From Brevibacterium rongguiense (GTDB taxonomy: Bacteria > Actinomycetota > Actinomycetes > Actinomycetales > Brevibacteriaceae): DNA of 64,000 nucleotides. The notes under the pieces are model-generated. The model made no database searches, was not told the origin of the DNA, and worked only from the letters and a program-made list of their open reading frames with translations. Of the stretch, positions 27,001 through 35,422 are shown piece after piece. The DNA is taken from the NCBI RefSeq assembly GCF_009857845.1, contig NZ_WWEQ01000002.1, forward strand, positions 1 through 64,000. The letters are read 5' to 3'. The position numbers were made by a program, and so were the translations under genes. How positions within the stretch are numbered: position 1 is the stretch's first letter; each line of letters begins with the position of its first letter.

Positions 27001-27101
27001 GCGTCGCTGATCCCGGTGGTCCGCTTCACTCGGGCGGAGACCTGCATGAGGGCGACCGAGTCATAGTAGACGCCGGTGCGGGCGTCGAAGAGATCCGACA
27101 T
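24081..27101 (-). CDS. FdrA-AllG fusion, predicted oxamate carbamoyltransferase subunits
   Basis: A 1006-residue protein from ATG 27101. Residues 1-487 are FdrA (AllF), an acyl-CoA-synthetase-like protein: LLLMGPDCGTAMIGGVGLGF, GIVAASGTGSQQVATLLAAA and LLDLVLGHGAHPSPGAEL are typical blocks. After a disordered linker (about 488-530), residues 531-1006 form a DUF1116/YlbE (AllG) domain, with HNRNRTATLLFLRDLMPDLL and the Cys/His-rich APCHSRDAVGPMAGVVSP. In E. coli FdrA, YlbE and YlbF are separate and together form oxamate carbamoyltransferase, which makes carbamoyl phosphate from oxalurate (N-carbamoyl oxamate). Here two are fused and the third follows as a neighbour gene. The product feeds the carbamate kinase at 19201. 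Confidence 0.8.
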   Translation of the reverse strand: MSDLFDARTGVYYDSVALMQVSARVKRTTGISDALIGMGTPLNLDLMRAAGFDVSGDVGPGDLVIAVRGDGEQALAAARTELEAAFDELARAARASEGPGGQDQPPLTVESAADRHGANLAVVSVAGEYAGIEALAALDAGCSVLLFSDNVDVATEVELKRIAGERDLLLMGPDCGTAMIGGVGLGFANTVPPGPFGIVAASGTGSQQVATLLAAAGTGVSHLLGTGGRDLGAEVGGASAAQAMRALAADARTERIIVVSKPADTAVVGRLEALAADLGVPVSWAVLGPDSPDLTAGVEAALEAAGHEAVEWPVWGKAAQCTPDGPLVGLFVGGTLADEAMLIASRSLGPIASNIPLPGAPQIGGSNLPAGRHAIVDFGDDSMTEGRAHPMIDPSLRLAAIREQGENAGVLLLDLVLGHGAHPSPGAELAAAISDARSAAAARGRELPVLVSLIGTTDDPQDLEATAAALVNAGAQVFASNSQAVRQALALVDGARAGAGTGSSADTQGWAQDPGPDRPAEHRMPDGASTGEEPLRGLLGSELIAVNCGVGLFAQSLRDQAIEVAEVSWQPPSADPAEIFAIMADPRRLTANALALERMLGAGAELIGLRPARECLGLRDHEFLHSGPPLRWENASGPMRGALAGAVVFEGLAESLAEAEAGLAAGTFTTAPCHSRDAVGPMAGVVSPSMWMFELRDPVSGNRAYCSLNEGLGKVLRYGANGPEVLDRLRWMRDVLGPVLARAVESHGPIDTKSYVSQMLQSGDEGHNRNRTATLLFLRDLMPDLLGLQWPAEQLAEVCRFLGANDYFALNLVMPTCKLAMAAAKDIPGSSLIVTMARNGTEFGVQTAGAGPTWFTGPAQVADGLYLGSYGPEDANPDIGDSAITETAGIGGLAMAAAPAVVRLVGGDVAFAVETTRRMYEITAGEHPVHQIPMLEFRGVPSGIDVVAVLRTGVLPQINTGMAGRVAGVGQVGAGLVTPPWECFTEAASELARATGERDRTAASAG

Positions 27102-27123
27102 GGAACTTCCTTGTCTGTGGGGG

Positions 27124-28005
27124 TCAGGCGACGCGAACTGCGGGGCCGGCTTGGGAGCTGTGCGCTGCTGCGAGGCCGGTCGCACCGGCCAGCAGGTCGT
27201 GCCCTGACGTGCTGCCGATCTGATCGGCGAGCTCAAGGAGCTCTCCCGACGAGGTTGGCCGGTCCGCCGTGCACAGGGCCCCGGCCGACCGGGGCCGGCA
27301 CACGAGGGCAATGAGCCGGGCGGTCTGCGGCAGGCACCACCCGTCGAGCGCCGCTGCGAGCAGTGACGCGGAAAAGGGGCTTGTACGGTGCAGCAGCGGG
27401 CTGACCGCGCGGCGGAGCCGTGCCAGCCGGCGTCCGTGGCCCAGGCACCGCAGCGCGAGCGCAGCACCGCAGAGGGCATCGTCGCCCGAGGGCGTGCTCC
27501 CCGGCCCCAGGCCGACCAGGGCCCTCACGGCCGCTGCCGTTGCCACCCGATTGCAGGCCGTCTCCGGTGCTAAGAGCTGCGTCGCCAATGTGCGAACGAG
27601 GCCCGGGAGCGCTTCGACTCCGGTGCGGTGGCTCGCGGCCGGCGGTTCCATCGCCGGCGGGGACTTGACCGTCGGCGCCAGCGCCACGCGTGCGGGGGCC
27701 CATCGGCGGCCCGTCGCGATGGTCAGGTCAGCGATGCGCATTCGAGGCCCGGAACCGGTGTTCGAGAATTGGATCGGAGTGCCGGAGCGCAGCCCGAGGA
27801 GGTCATCTGCGTCGAGCGCGGGAACAAGGATCCCCGTCGGCAGGCGCAGGGCTCGGGCGCCTAGGACCGGGACGATCCGGCCGGCAGCGTCGAGGGCGTA
27901 GAACCCCCTGGTGAAGACCTGTGCCACGGTGCCGGGGCCCGGGACCGGATCCGCTCCGGCAAGGGGGGAGGCAGCACCGACGAATGTACGTGATGTGGGC
28001 CTCAT
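27124..28005 (-). CDS. DUF2877 protein, AllH-like oxamate carbamoyltransferase subunit
   Basis: A 293-residue protein, first gene of the two-gene minus operon, 22 bases before the FdrA-AllG gene. DUF2877 marks are ALVGLGPGSTPSGDDALCGA, the loop DQIGSTSGHDLLAGATGLAA and the N-terminal segment HRTSPFSASLLAAALDGW. In E. coli the same family (YlbF/AllH) is the third part of oxamate carbamoyltransferase. ATG 28005 is preceded by a TAGCCT box at six bases, so the message is leaderless. The role in an enzyme complex with the fused protein is inferred from the conserved grouping. Confidence 0.8.
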   Translation of the reverse strand: MRPTSRTFVGAASPLAGADPVPGPGTVAQVFTRGFYALDAAGRIVPVLGARALRLPTGILVPALDADDLLGLRSGTPIQFSNTGSGPRMRIADLTIATGRRWAPARVALAPTVKSPPAMEPPAASHRTGVEALPGLVRTLATQLLAPETACNRVATAAAVRALVGLGPGSTPSGDDALCGAALALRCLGHGRRLARLRRAVSPLLHRTSPFSASLLAAALDGWCLPQTARLIALVCRPRSAGALCTADRPTSSGELLELADQIGSTSGHDLLAGATGLAAAHSSQAGPAVRVA

Positions 28006-28011
28006 TCGAGC

Positions 28012-28017
28012 AGGCTA
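28012..28017 (-). promoter_or_regulatory. -10 box of the allH-fdrA operon
   Basis: TAGCCT on the minus strand, six bases before ATG 28005. It faces the pucR -10 box only 11 bases away, so the two promoters overlap and each -35 region lies in the other gene. Confidence 0.5.
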
Positions 28018-28028
28018 CCGTGGGCTGT

Positions 28029-28034
28029 TAGCGT
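28029..28034 (+). promoter_or_regulatory. -10 box of pucR
   Basis: TAGCGT, six bases before ATG 28041, predicts a leaderless pucR mRNA. The whole intergenic gap is 35 bases. Confidence 0.5.
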
Positions 28035-28040
28035 CAGCGC

Positions 28041-29720
28041 ATGTCAAAGAATGCCGAAAATGCCGGCGATCCCGTCGAGAAAGCGCCTGGCGCACCCGGT
28101 GATTCGGCAGACTGGCTGACCGTTGAGGATGTCCTCGTCCTCCCCACCATGGCCGGTGCTCAACTCGTAGCCGGCGGCGGGGGACTGCATCTGCCCGTCG
28201 AGCTGACGAACGTCATGGAGGTGCCGGACATCCTGCCGTGGGTGAAGGAACGGGAGCTCCTGCTCACCACCGGATACCCGTTGCGCGAAAAACCGGAGGA
28301 GCTCAGCGGGCTGCTGCGCCGACTCAAGGAGCGCGGTGTGTCCGCGATCTGCATCAAACCCGGTCGCTACCTGGAGGGAATTCCGGCCGGGGCGCTTGAG
28401 ACGGCCGAGGAAATCGATCTGCCGCTCATCAGCCTCGGCGACGGCGTGGGCTTCGACGAGATCATCCACGATGTGCTCACCCACAGCCTCGCGCTGCAGT
28501 CGCGCCAGATGCGTCGCACCGAGCGGACGCTGCGCGAACTCGTCGATGTCGTCATCCGCGGTGGTTCGCTCGAGGATCTCTGCGCTGCGCTGGGGGAGCG
28601 CGTGGGGGCCGGTGCCGTCATCACCAGCGTCGACGGCCGTGTGCGGACGGCGAGTCAGCCTCCCGCGCACTCCGCACCGCTGACCGCCCTGCCGTGCTTC
28701 GACGGCTCGGGCCGTTTCATCGTCGAAGCCGAGGCGGCCGGGGAGGCACGCGGGAGCGGCCCGCTGTGGTGGGGGAATGTTCGCATCGAGGCGGGGGCTC
28801 GGTCGCTGGGCCACATCGCCGCATTCGCCGATCGGCCCCTGACCGCGGCGGATTTCCATCTCATCGAGCAGACTGCTGCAGCGGCCGCCCTCGTGATCAC
28901 CCGCGACCAATCGATCGCCGCGGTGGAGAGCAAGTATCGCGCCGATTTCGTGCTCGAGGTGCTCCGCGGGCACATCACCTCGGCAGAGCAGGTCCTGGCC
29001 CACGCGGGATCGCTGGGCTGGCGCCTCGACCGGCCGCTGAGCGTGGCGGTCGCGGAGATCGACCCGGAGACGGATGGCACGGAGGCGGAGAACAAGCGCA
29101 CCATGCAGGAGCTGTTCACCGCGGCGTGGACGCGGGTGGTCTCCCACGACGACCCGCAGGCGGCCGTGGTGGGCTCGGGCGACCAGGTCATCCTCCTGCT
29201 CCGGGCGGAGCCCGCGGAGCAGATCCTGGAGCGCCTGCGCGGCTACAGCGGTGAGGTCAGGGGACAGGGAGGAGGCGGCCGGCGGGAATTCTCCGTTGGC
29301 GTCTCGCGCCCAGCGGACCACGTGGAGCGGCTGGCCGGTGCGTATCAGGAGGCGATGCGCGCGGTGGAGGTCGGTCGCCAGCTCAGTCACGGCCGGGGTC
29401 TGAGCCATTTCGATTCACTGGGCGTCTACCGCCTGCTCCTGCAGGTGGGCGAGCAGGAGGAGCTGAGGCGATTTGCGCGCGAAGTGCTCGGACCGCTGGC
29501 CGATGACGACAGGCCGGAGAATGCTGGGCTGCGCGAGACCCTGCAGGCGCTGCTCGACCACAGCCTGAACGTGGCCGAGACCGCCCGTGCCCTCTTCTTC
29601 CACTACAACACTCTGCGGTATCGCATCACGAAGCTCGAGCGGATGGTGGGCCCGTTCACCACCGACCCGAATCTCAGGCTCGCGCTCGCTCTGGCGCTGC
29701 AGATCACCCGGTTGCCCTAG
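28041..29720 (+). CDS. pucR: PucR-family transcriptional regulator of purine catabolism
   Basis: A 559-residue regulator. Residues 25-150 form the PucR N-terminal sensor domain (MAGAQLVAGGGGLHLPVELT, ILPWVKERELLLTTGYPLRE). The centre (about 170-430) includes a GAF-like part (YRADFVLEVLRGHITSAEQV onward into a CdaR/GGDEF-like segment). The C-terminal 60 residues hold the HTH_30 domain: ETLQALLDHSLNVAETARAL and FFHYNTLRYRITKLERMVGP, the DNA reader of the CdaR/PucR family. Such proteins switch purine or ureide degradation genes on when an intermediate builds up. It sits between the minus allH operon and the + permease/hydroxylase operon and likely controls both, plus hyuA. Confidence 0.85.
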   Translation: MSKNAENAGDPVEKAPGAPGDSADWLTVEDVLVLPTMAGAQLVAGGGGLHLPVELTNVMEVPDILPWVKERELLLTTGYPLREKPEELSGLLRRLKERGVSAICIKPGRYLEGIPAGALETAEEIDLPLISLGDGVGFDEIIHDVLTHSLALQSRQMRRTERTLRELVDVVIRGGSLEDLCAALGERVGAGAVITSVDGRVRTASQPPAHSAPLTALPCFDGSGRFIVEAEAAGEARGSGPLWWGNVRIEAGARSLGHIAAFADRPLTAADFHLIEQTAAAAALVITRDQSIAAVESKYRADFVLEVLRGHITSAEQVLAHAGSLGWRLDRPLSVAVAEIDPETDGTEAENKRTMQELFTAAWTRVVSHDDPQAAVVGSGDQVILLLRAEPAEQILERLRGYSGEVRGQGGGGRREFSVGVSRPADHVERLAGAYQEAMRAVEVGRQLSHGRGLSHFDSLGVYRLLLQVGEQEELRRFAREVLGPLADDDRPENAGLRETLQALLDHSLNVAETARALFFHYNTLRYRITKLERMVGPFTTDPNLRLALALALQITRLP

Positions 29721-29739
29721 TCTGCGCGGTTGCCCGGGT

Positions 29740-29816
29740 GAACATGTTCGGCCGTGAAGACCGGTCAATATTTGGCAGGATCTGACGTGATGCAGACCTC
29801 ATTCTGGGCCTAGAGT
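29740..29816 (+). promoter_or_regulatory. Promoter region of the permease-hydroxylase operon
   Basis: The 200-base gap after pucR contains a perfect palindrome GAACATGTTC (29740-29749) and a TAGAGT -10 box (29811-29816), leaving a leader of about 98 bases before ATG 29921. The palindrome sits near position -80 and may be a PucR site. Support is from spacing and symmetry only. Confidence 0.35.
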
Positions 29817-29920
29817 CGAACGATAGCGCTCGGCACCGCACCTCGGCCGGGCCTGTGGTGGGTCGGCGGCAGCCGGATCCCGCGGAATCCAACACCGCGT
29901 CCTGAGCAGGGGAGAAGATC

Positions 29921-31393
29921 ATGGGGATGTTCGCGTGGAAGCTGCACGGCGACGGCAGGCACGTGGGCCCGAACGAGGTGGTCGCTCCGGACGAGCGATT
30001 GTCGTGGGGCCGCACCGTGGGGCTCGGCATCCAGCACGTCTTCGCCATGTTCGGCGCGACGTTCGTGTTCCCCGTCATCATGGGGCTCAACCCGCAGCTC
30101 GCGGTCATGATGAGCGGTGTCGGCACGATCATCTTCCTTCTCATCGTCAAGGGCAAGGTACCCAGCTATGTGGGTACGTCCGCCGCCTTCGTCGGGGGCG
30201 TCGCAGCCGTGACCGCCCAGGGCGGAACGCCTGCGGAGGTGACCGGCGCCATCCTGGTCTCCGGCATCGTGCTGGCGCTCGTGGGCGTCTTCATCCACTT
30301 CGCGGGAGCCGCCGCCCTGACGAAGGTGCTGCCTCCCGTTGTGACCGGTGGTGTCGTGATGCTCATCGGCTTCAACCTGGCCCCCGTCGTCGCGCAGACC
30401 TATTGGCCCCAGGACCAGTGGGTGGCGCTCCTGGTGATGGCGTTCGTCATCCTCTTCTCCGTCTGCGTCCCCGGTTTCCTGGGGCGCATCGCCGTCTTCC
30501 TCGGACTCGTGTTCGGCTATGCGCTCTCCTGGGTCTTCGACATGGTCTTCGGGCAGATCACCGCGTTCAATGCTGTGACCGGGGCCGTGGACACCCACTT
30601 CCGCGTCGACTGGTCAGGGGTGCAGTCCGCTGCCTGGGTGGGCTTTCCTCCGCTGAGCGATCCGGCAGCGGGGATCGTCGGCATCCACCTGCCGGTGTTC
30701 AACGCCGCGGCGATCATCGTCATGCTCCCGGGCGTCATCGCGCTGGTCGCGGAGAACGTCGGGCACGTCAAGGCCGTGGAGGAGATGACGGGGCGCTCCC
30801 TGGACGGCTCCATGGGACGCGCGGTGATCGGCGACGGTGTTGCGACAGTCGTCGCAACCGCCGTCGGAGGGTCCCCCACGACCACCTACGCGGAGAACAT
30901 CGGCGTGATGGCCGCGACCCGCGTGTACTCGACGGCCGCCTACTGGGTGGCCGCGATCGTCGCGATTCTCTTCGGGCTGTCCCCCAAGTTCGGTGCGCTC
31001 ATCTCCGCGGTGCCCGGTGGTGTGCTGGGAGGGATCACGGTCGTGCTCTACGGCATGATCGGGATGCTCGGCGCCAAGATCTGGATTGAGAACAAGGTCA
31101 ACCTCGCGACGCCCCTCAATATGGTGCCCGTCGCCGCTGGCCTCATCCTGGCGATCGGCGGCGTGAGCCTGAAGTTCTCGGACAAGTTCACGCTCTCCGG
31201 CATCGCACTCGGCACCATCGTGATGGTGCTTATGTACCATGTAGCGCACTGGCTTGCACCGAAATCGCTGGTCAGGGCGTCCGAGGCGGATGCTGGTGGA
31301 ACGGCGATCACGGTCGGCCGAGAGGGCCAGGAAGGCCGTATCGGCGAAGAACTGCAGCACGACCATGGGCGCCACGCCAGGAGAGTCGAGTGA
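29921..31393 (+). CDS. NCS2-family nucleobase:cation symporter
   Basis: A 490-residue membrane transporter with about 12-14 hydrophobic segments, from ATG 29921 with GGGGAGAAG upstream. Family signatures include SWGRTVGLGIQHVFAMFGAT, the TM8 motif LVAENVGHVKAVEEMTGRS and TM9-10 GGSPTTTYAENIGVMAATRV, all at the expected places for xanthine, urate or uracil permeases of the nucleobase-ascorbate family. It takes up a purine-like base with H+ or Na+. The Glu in AENVGHV is the known substrate-binding position in UraA and XanQ. The order with the Mo hydroxylase suggests that the imported base is the hydroxylase substrate. Substrate choice between xanthine, urate and others cannot be made here. Confidence 0.85.
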   Translation: MGMFAWKLHGDGRHVGPNEVVAPDERLSWGRTVGLGIQHVFAMFGATFVFPVIMGLNPQLAVMMSGVGTIIFLLIVKGKVPSYVGTSAAFVGGVAAVTAQGGTPAEVTGAILVSGIVLALVGVFIHFAGAAALTKVLPPVVTGGVVMLIGFNLAPVVAQTYWPQDQWVALLVMAFVILFSVCVPGFLGRIAVFLGLVFGYALSWVFDMVFGQITAFNAVTGAVDTHFRVDWSGVQSAAWVGFPPLSDPAAGIVGIHLPVFNAAAIIVMLPGVIALVAENVGHVKAVEEMTGRSLDGSMGRAVIGDGVATVVATAVGGSPTTTYAENIGVMAATRVYSTAAYWVAAIVAILFGLSPKFGALISAVPGGVLGGITVVLYGMIGMLGAKIWIENKVNLATPLNMVPVAAGLILAIGGVSLKFSDKFTLSGIALGTIVMVLMYHVAHWLAPKSLVRASEADAGGTAITVGREGQEGRIGEELQHDHGRHARRVE

Positions 31394-31399
31394 TATTCC

Positions 31400-32310
31400 A
31401 TGAAACCTTCCCCCTTCACCATGCACCGCCCCACCACGCTCGACGAGGCACTTGAACTCCTCCGCGCCTACGGAGCGAAGGGAAAGGTCATCGCCGGCGG
31501 ACAGAGCCTGGTGCCGGTGCTCAACATGCGACTCGCGGCCCCGGAGCACCTCATCGACATCACGGCGCTGACCGGTCTTGACGGGATCTCCGTGGCCGAG
31601 GGGTCCGTCGAGGTGGGTGCCCTCGTGACGCACCGCAGGCTCGAGCGGAGCCCGGAAGCGCGGGCGGCCCAGCCCCTGCTGCGGGCGGCACTGGGCTGTG
31701 TGGCGCACCCGGCGATCCGCAACCGGGGAACGACGGTGGGCTCACTCGCGCACGCGGACCCGAACGGCGAGATGCCGGCGATCCTCGCGCTCACCGGCGG
31801 CTGGGTGACCGCACGCGGTGATTCCGGAGAGCGCAGGATCGGCTGGGAGGACTTCAACGTGGGCCCGCTGGAAACGTCCTTGGAGCCGCACGAGCTGTTG
31901 ACGAGCGCGACCTTCCCCGCCCTGGCACCGGGCCAGCGCGGTGGCTTCAAAGAGCTGACCCGAAGGACGGGGGACTACGCCCTGGCCGGTGTGGGCATGA
32001 TTCTGACCATAGAGAACGAGACGATGACGGGCCTGCGCGCATCGTTTGTCTCGGTCACCGATATGCCGGTCGTGGTGGACCTTGGCGAAGCCGTTGCGGG
32101 GGTTCCGGTCGCCGCAGCGGATTCCGCAGCCCCCGCCGTCGCGGCCGCCGTGGAAGCATGCGTTGACCCCGTCGGAGATATCCATGCCACCGCCGACTAC
32201 CGGCGTCGCCTGGCCGGCGTGCTCGCCGGGCGGCTGCTGGAGGAATTGGCCCAACCGCCCGCCGGGTCCGCCCAGCCGCGCGATTCGCTCGCCCCCGCAG
32301 AAGGAGCCGC

Positions 32311-32314
<4 letters not shown>
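31400..32314 (+). CDS. Molybdenum hydroxylase, FAD subunit (XdhB/CoxM type)
   Basis: A 304-residue flavoprotein with the two FAD pyrophosphate loops of this family: AGGQSLVPVLNMRLAAPEHL and ATIRNRG-like HPAIRNRGTTVGSLAHADPN, plus the C-terminal CO_deh_flav_C domain (ELTRRTGDYALAGVGMIL). It carries electrons from the iron-sulfur subunit to NAD+ or another acceptor. Seven bases after the permease stop, and overlapping the next gene by four bases (ATGA), it is clearly in the same operon. The 4Fe-4S insert of 4-hydroxybenzoyl-CoA reductase is absent, so an aerobic hydroxylase is more likely. Confidence 0.9.
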
Positions 32315-32765
<451 letters not shown>

Positions 32766-32769
<4 letters not shown>

Positions 32770-32954
32770 GCCGCGCCGCCGAACTCAGGCGGGGCCATGG
32801 CCCCCGCGCCGCCGGCTCGGACCCGAACGGCACCGCGCCGGCCGACCGGCCAGGAGCCGGGGAGGGCAGCGAGGTCACCGGCGAGGAGCAGGAGGCGGCG
32901 CGCGACGCCGCGGAGGTTGTGGAGCACCTCGGAAGCGGACAGGAGCGGCGATGA
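32766..32954 (+). CDS. Small coupled ORF between the 2Fe-2S and Mo subunits
   Basis: A 62-codon frame that starts at a GTG overlapping the stop of the 2Fe-2S gene (GTGA) and stops inside the ATGA that begins the Mo-subunit gene. It is rich in Arg, Gly, Ala and Glu with a C-terminal helix (EEQEAARDAAEVVEHLG). It bridges two subunits with no gap, which preserves translational coupling. It could be a real small protein, a split-off tail of the 2Fe-2S subunit caused by an early stop, or merely a coupling device. No known family. Confidence 0.4.
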
Positions 32955-35398
32955 CGACCCGGATGTTCGGCCAGAAGGTCGCGCGCCGCGAGGACCCCCG
33001 CCTCGTCACCGGCAACGGACGCTATCTCGATGACCTGGGCGCCGGTGCGCTGGCCGCGGCGTTCGTGCGCAGCCCCCACGCGCACGCGGACATCGTCGAC
33101 ATCGACGTGTCCGGGGCCATTGACGTTGAGGGTGTGATCGCCGTCTGGACCCACGAGGATCTGCCGGGCCAGGCCGCGGAGCGTCTTCCGATGCTCCTTC
33201 CGCACCCGTCGATCGTCGCACCGATGACGGGTTTTGCGCTGGCCAAGGACCACGTGAACTTCGTGGGCGAACCGATTGCGATGGTGATCGCAGAAGACCG
33301 CTACGTGGCCGAGGATGCGGCCGGCAGGATCGAAGTCGACTACGAGTTTCTGCCCCCGGTTGTGGGTGTGAGGCAGGCCCGCGCCGCGGAGCGGACCGTG
33401 CACGAGTGCGCCCCGGACAATGTCGCCGCTCACTACGTGCAGGAGGTCGGCGAAGCCCCGGCGAGCATCGATGCAGCTGCGCATGTGCTCGAGCTCGAAC
33501 TGGATATCGAACGCAGCGCCTGCATGCCCATGGAGGGCAAGGGCGTTCTCGCCCAGTGGAATACCGATGACGAGAGTCTCCTCGTGCACTCGTCTACGCA
33601 GACGAGCACCGGCCTGCGAGCCGCGTTGGCGGCCAAGCTCGAAGTACCGCTGACGAAGGTGGAGGTCATCGCGCCCGATGTGGGCGGGGCCTTCGGGGTG
33701 AAGATCAACCATCCATGGCCGGAGGAACTCGCCGTGGCCTGCGCCGCCCGTGCCCTGCGCGTGCCCGTGAAGTGGACCGAGGACCGGCGCGAGCACTTCA
33801 TCTCATCGGCCCACGAGCGGGCGCAGGTGCAGCACGTGCGGGTCGGCTTCGACGACGACGGGCGCATTCTGGGGCTCGACGTGAAGTTCTGGCACGACAA
33901 CGGTGCCTATCTGCCGTACGGCGTGATCGTCCCCCTGAATACCTCCACACACGTCATGGGCCCCTACGCCGTGCCTGCGTACCGGTGCGAATACTGGTCG
34001 CTGTACACGAACACCGTCATTGTGACGCCCTACCGGGGGGCGGGGCGCGCCCACGCGGTCTTCATGATGGAGCGCACGATGGACGCCATCGCCGACCGCC
34101 TGGGCCTCGACCGTGCGGAGGTGCGGCTGAACAACTTCGTCCGCGAGTTCCCCCACCCGATGGGCGTCGTCATGCAGGATGGCGCCGAAGGGTGTATCGA
34201 CTCGGGTGACTTCGTCACTTCGATGGCCAAGCTCAAGGCCCTCGTGGGATGGGATGAGTTCCGGGAGTATCGGGAGCGAGCCCGTGCTGAGGGCCGCCGG
34301 GTCGGGCTCGGGATCGGATGCTATATCGAGAGCACGGGTGCCGGGCCCTATGAGGGCGGGCACATCGAGGTCGAGACGTCCGGACGCGTGAACGTCTGGA
34401 CGGGGCTGACCACACAGGGCCAGGCGCACGCGACCGTCTTCGCCCAGATCGTCGCCGACGAACTGGGCGTGCCGATGGAAGATGTGCACGTCATCACCGG
34501 CGACACCCGGAAGATGCCGTATTCGGTGGGGACGTGGGGCTCGCGCGGCGGTGTCATGGCAGGCAACGCGCTCCATCTGACCGCCAAGAAGGTCAAGGCG
34601 AAGGCACTGCGCATCGCCGCGGAAGCCCTCGAGGCGTCGCCGGAGGATCTTGAGATCGTCGACGGCATGGTGGGCGTCAAGGGCGATCCGAGTTCGGCCA
34701 TGCCGTTGGCGGCCGTCTCGGTGCTGTCGAATCCGCTGCGCTACGCGTTCGACGAAAGCGCCAAGGCAGCCACTCAGTTCGCCCGTCCGGCCAAGATGGA
34801 CGCGCCGCCTGTGGCACCGGGGGATGAACCGGGTCTCGACGAGCAGGACTTCTTCTCGCCGATGCGCTCAACTGTGGCGAACGGCATGCACGCCGCGATC
34901 GTGGAGATCGATCCGGAAACCGCGGACATCTCCGTGCTGCGCTATTGCGTGGTCCACGACTGCGGGCCGATGATCAACCCCATGGTGGTCGAAGGACAGG
35001 TGCACGGGGGAGTGGCGCAGGGCATCGGGGGAGCGCTGTACGAGCGGATGGCCTATGACTCCGACGGCCAGCTCCTCAATGCCTCATTCATGGATTTCCT
35101 CATGCCATTCGCATCCGAGGTTCCCACGGTCGAGACCGATCATCTGGAGTCGCCCAGCCCGCTCAACCCGCTGGGGATCAAGGGGGCGGGTGAGGCAGGG
35201 ACGATTCCGACCGCTGCCGTGATCGCCTCGGCCATCGAAGACGCAGAGGGGTTCGAAATCCGGCAGATGCCGCTGGACCCCTCAACGCTGTGGGAGCTGC
35301 GCCGCCACAGCGCCAACGGGGAGATTGACCGCCTGCGGCGCAGCGCACAGCAGACCGACGGGCCTGCTGCGAACGAGACCACCCGCACATCCGCGTGA
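32951..35398 (+). CDS. Molybdenum hydroxylase, large Mo-binding subunit (XdhA/form II CoxL type)
   Basis: An 815-residue catalytic subunit. Aldehyde oxidase/xanthine dehydrogenase marks include FGQKVARREDPRLVTGNGRY, APDVGGAFGVKINHPWPEEL, TPYRGAGRAHAVFMMERTMD near residue 361, GTWGSRGGVMAGNALHLTA and the C-terminal LGIKGAGEAGTIPTAAVIAS, whose Glu near residue 747 is the catalytic base. The AYXCSFR loop of true CO dehydrogenases, with its Cu-ligand Cys, is absent, so this is not a CO oxidiser. It should hydroxylate a carbon next to nitrogen in an N-heterocycle. Xanthine or a related base is suggested by the PucR and NCS2 neighbours, but the sequence does not prove the substrate. Confidence 0.9.
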   Translation: MTTRMFGQKVARREDPRLVTGNGRYLDDLGAGALAAAFVRSPHAHADIVDIDVSGAIDVEGVIAVWTHEDLPGQAAERLPMLLPHPSIVAPMTGFALAKDHVNFVGEPIAMVIAEDRYVAEDAAGRIEVDYEFLPPVVGVRQARAAERTVHECAPDNVAAHYVQEVGEAPASIDAAAHVLELELDIERSACMPMEGKGVLAQWNTDDESLLVHSSTQTSTGLRAALAAKLEVPLTKVEVIAPDVGGAFGVKINHPWPEELAVACAARALRVPVKWTEDRREHFISSAHERAQVQHVRVGFDDDGRILGLDVKFWHDNGAYLPYGVIVPLNTSTHVMGPYAVPAYRCEYWSLYTNTVIVTPYRGAGRAHAVFMMERTMDAIADRLGLDRAEVRLNNFVREFPHPMGVVMQDGAEGCIDSGDFVTSMAKLKALVGWDEFREYRERARAEGRRVGLGIGCYIESTGAGPYEGGHIEVETSGRVNVWTGLTTQGQAHATVFAQIVADELGVPMEDVHVITGDTRKMPYSVGTWGSRGGVMAGNALHLTAKKVKAKALRIAAEALEASPEDLEIVDGMVGVKGDPSSAMPLAAVSVLSNPLRYAFDESAKAATQFARPAKMDAPPVAPGDEPGLDEQDFFSPMRSTVANGMHAAIVEIDPETADISVLRYCVVHDCGPMINPMVVEGQVHGGVAQGIGGALYERMAYDSDGQLLNASFMDFLMPFASEVPTVETDHLESPSPLNPLGIKGAGEAGTIPTAAVIASAIEDAEGFEIRQMPLDPSTLWELRRHSANGEIDRLRRSAQQTDGPAANETTRTSA

Positions 35399-35422
35399 AC
35401 GCGGCGAAGCAGAGGAGAACCC

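Noticed and set aside
32951-35398. True aerobic CO dehydrogenase
   Set aside because: The AYXCSFR loop is missing; PYRGAGR is found instead, and the neighbours point to purine-type substrates.
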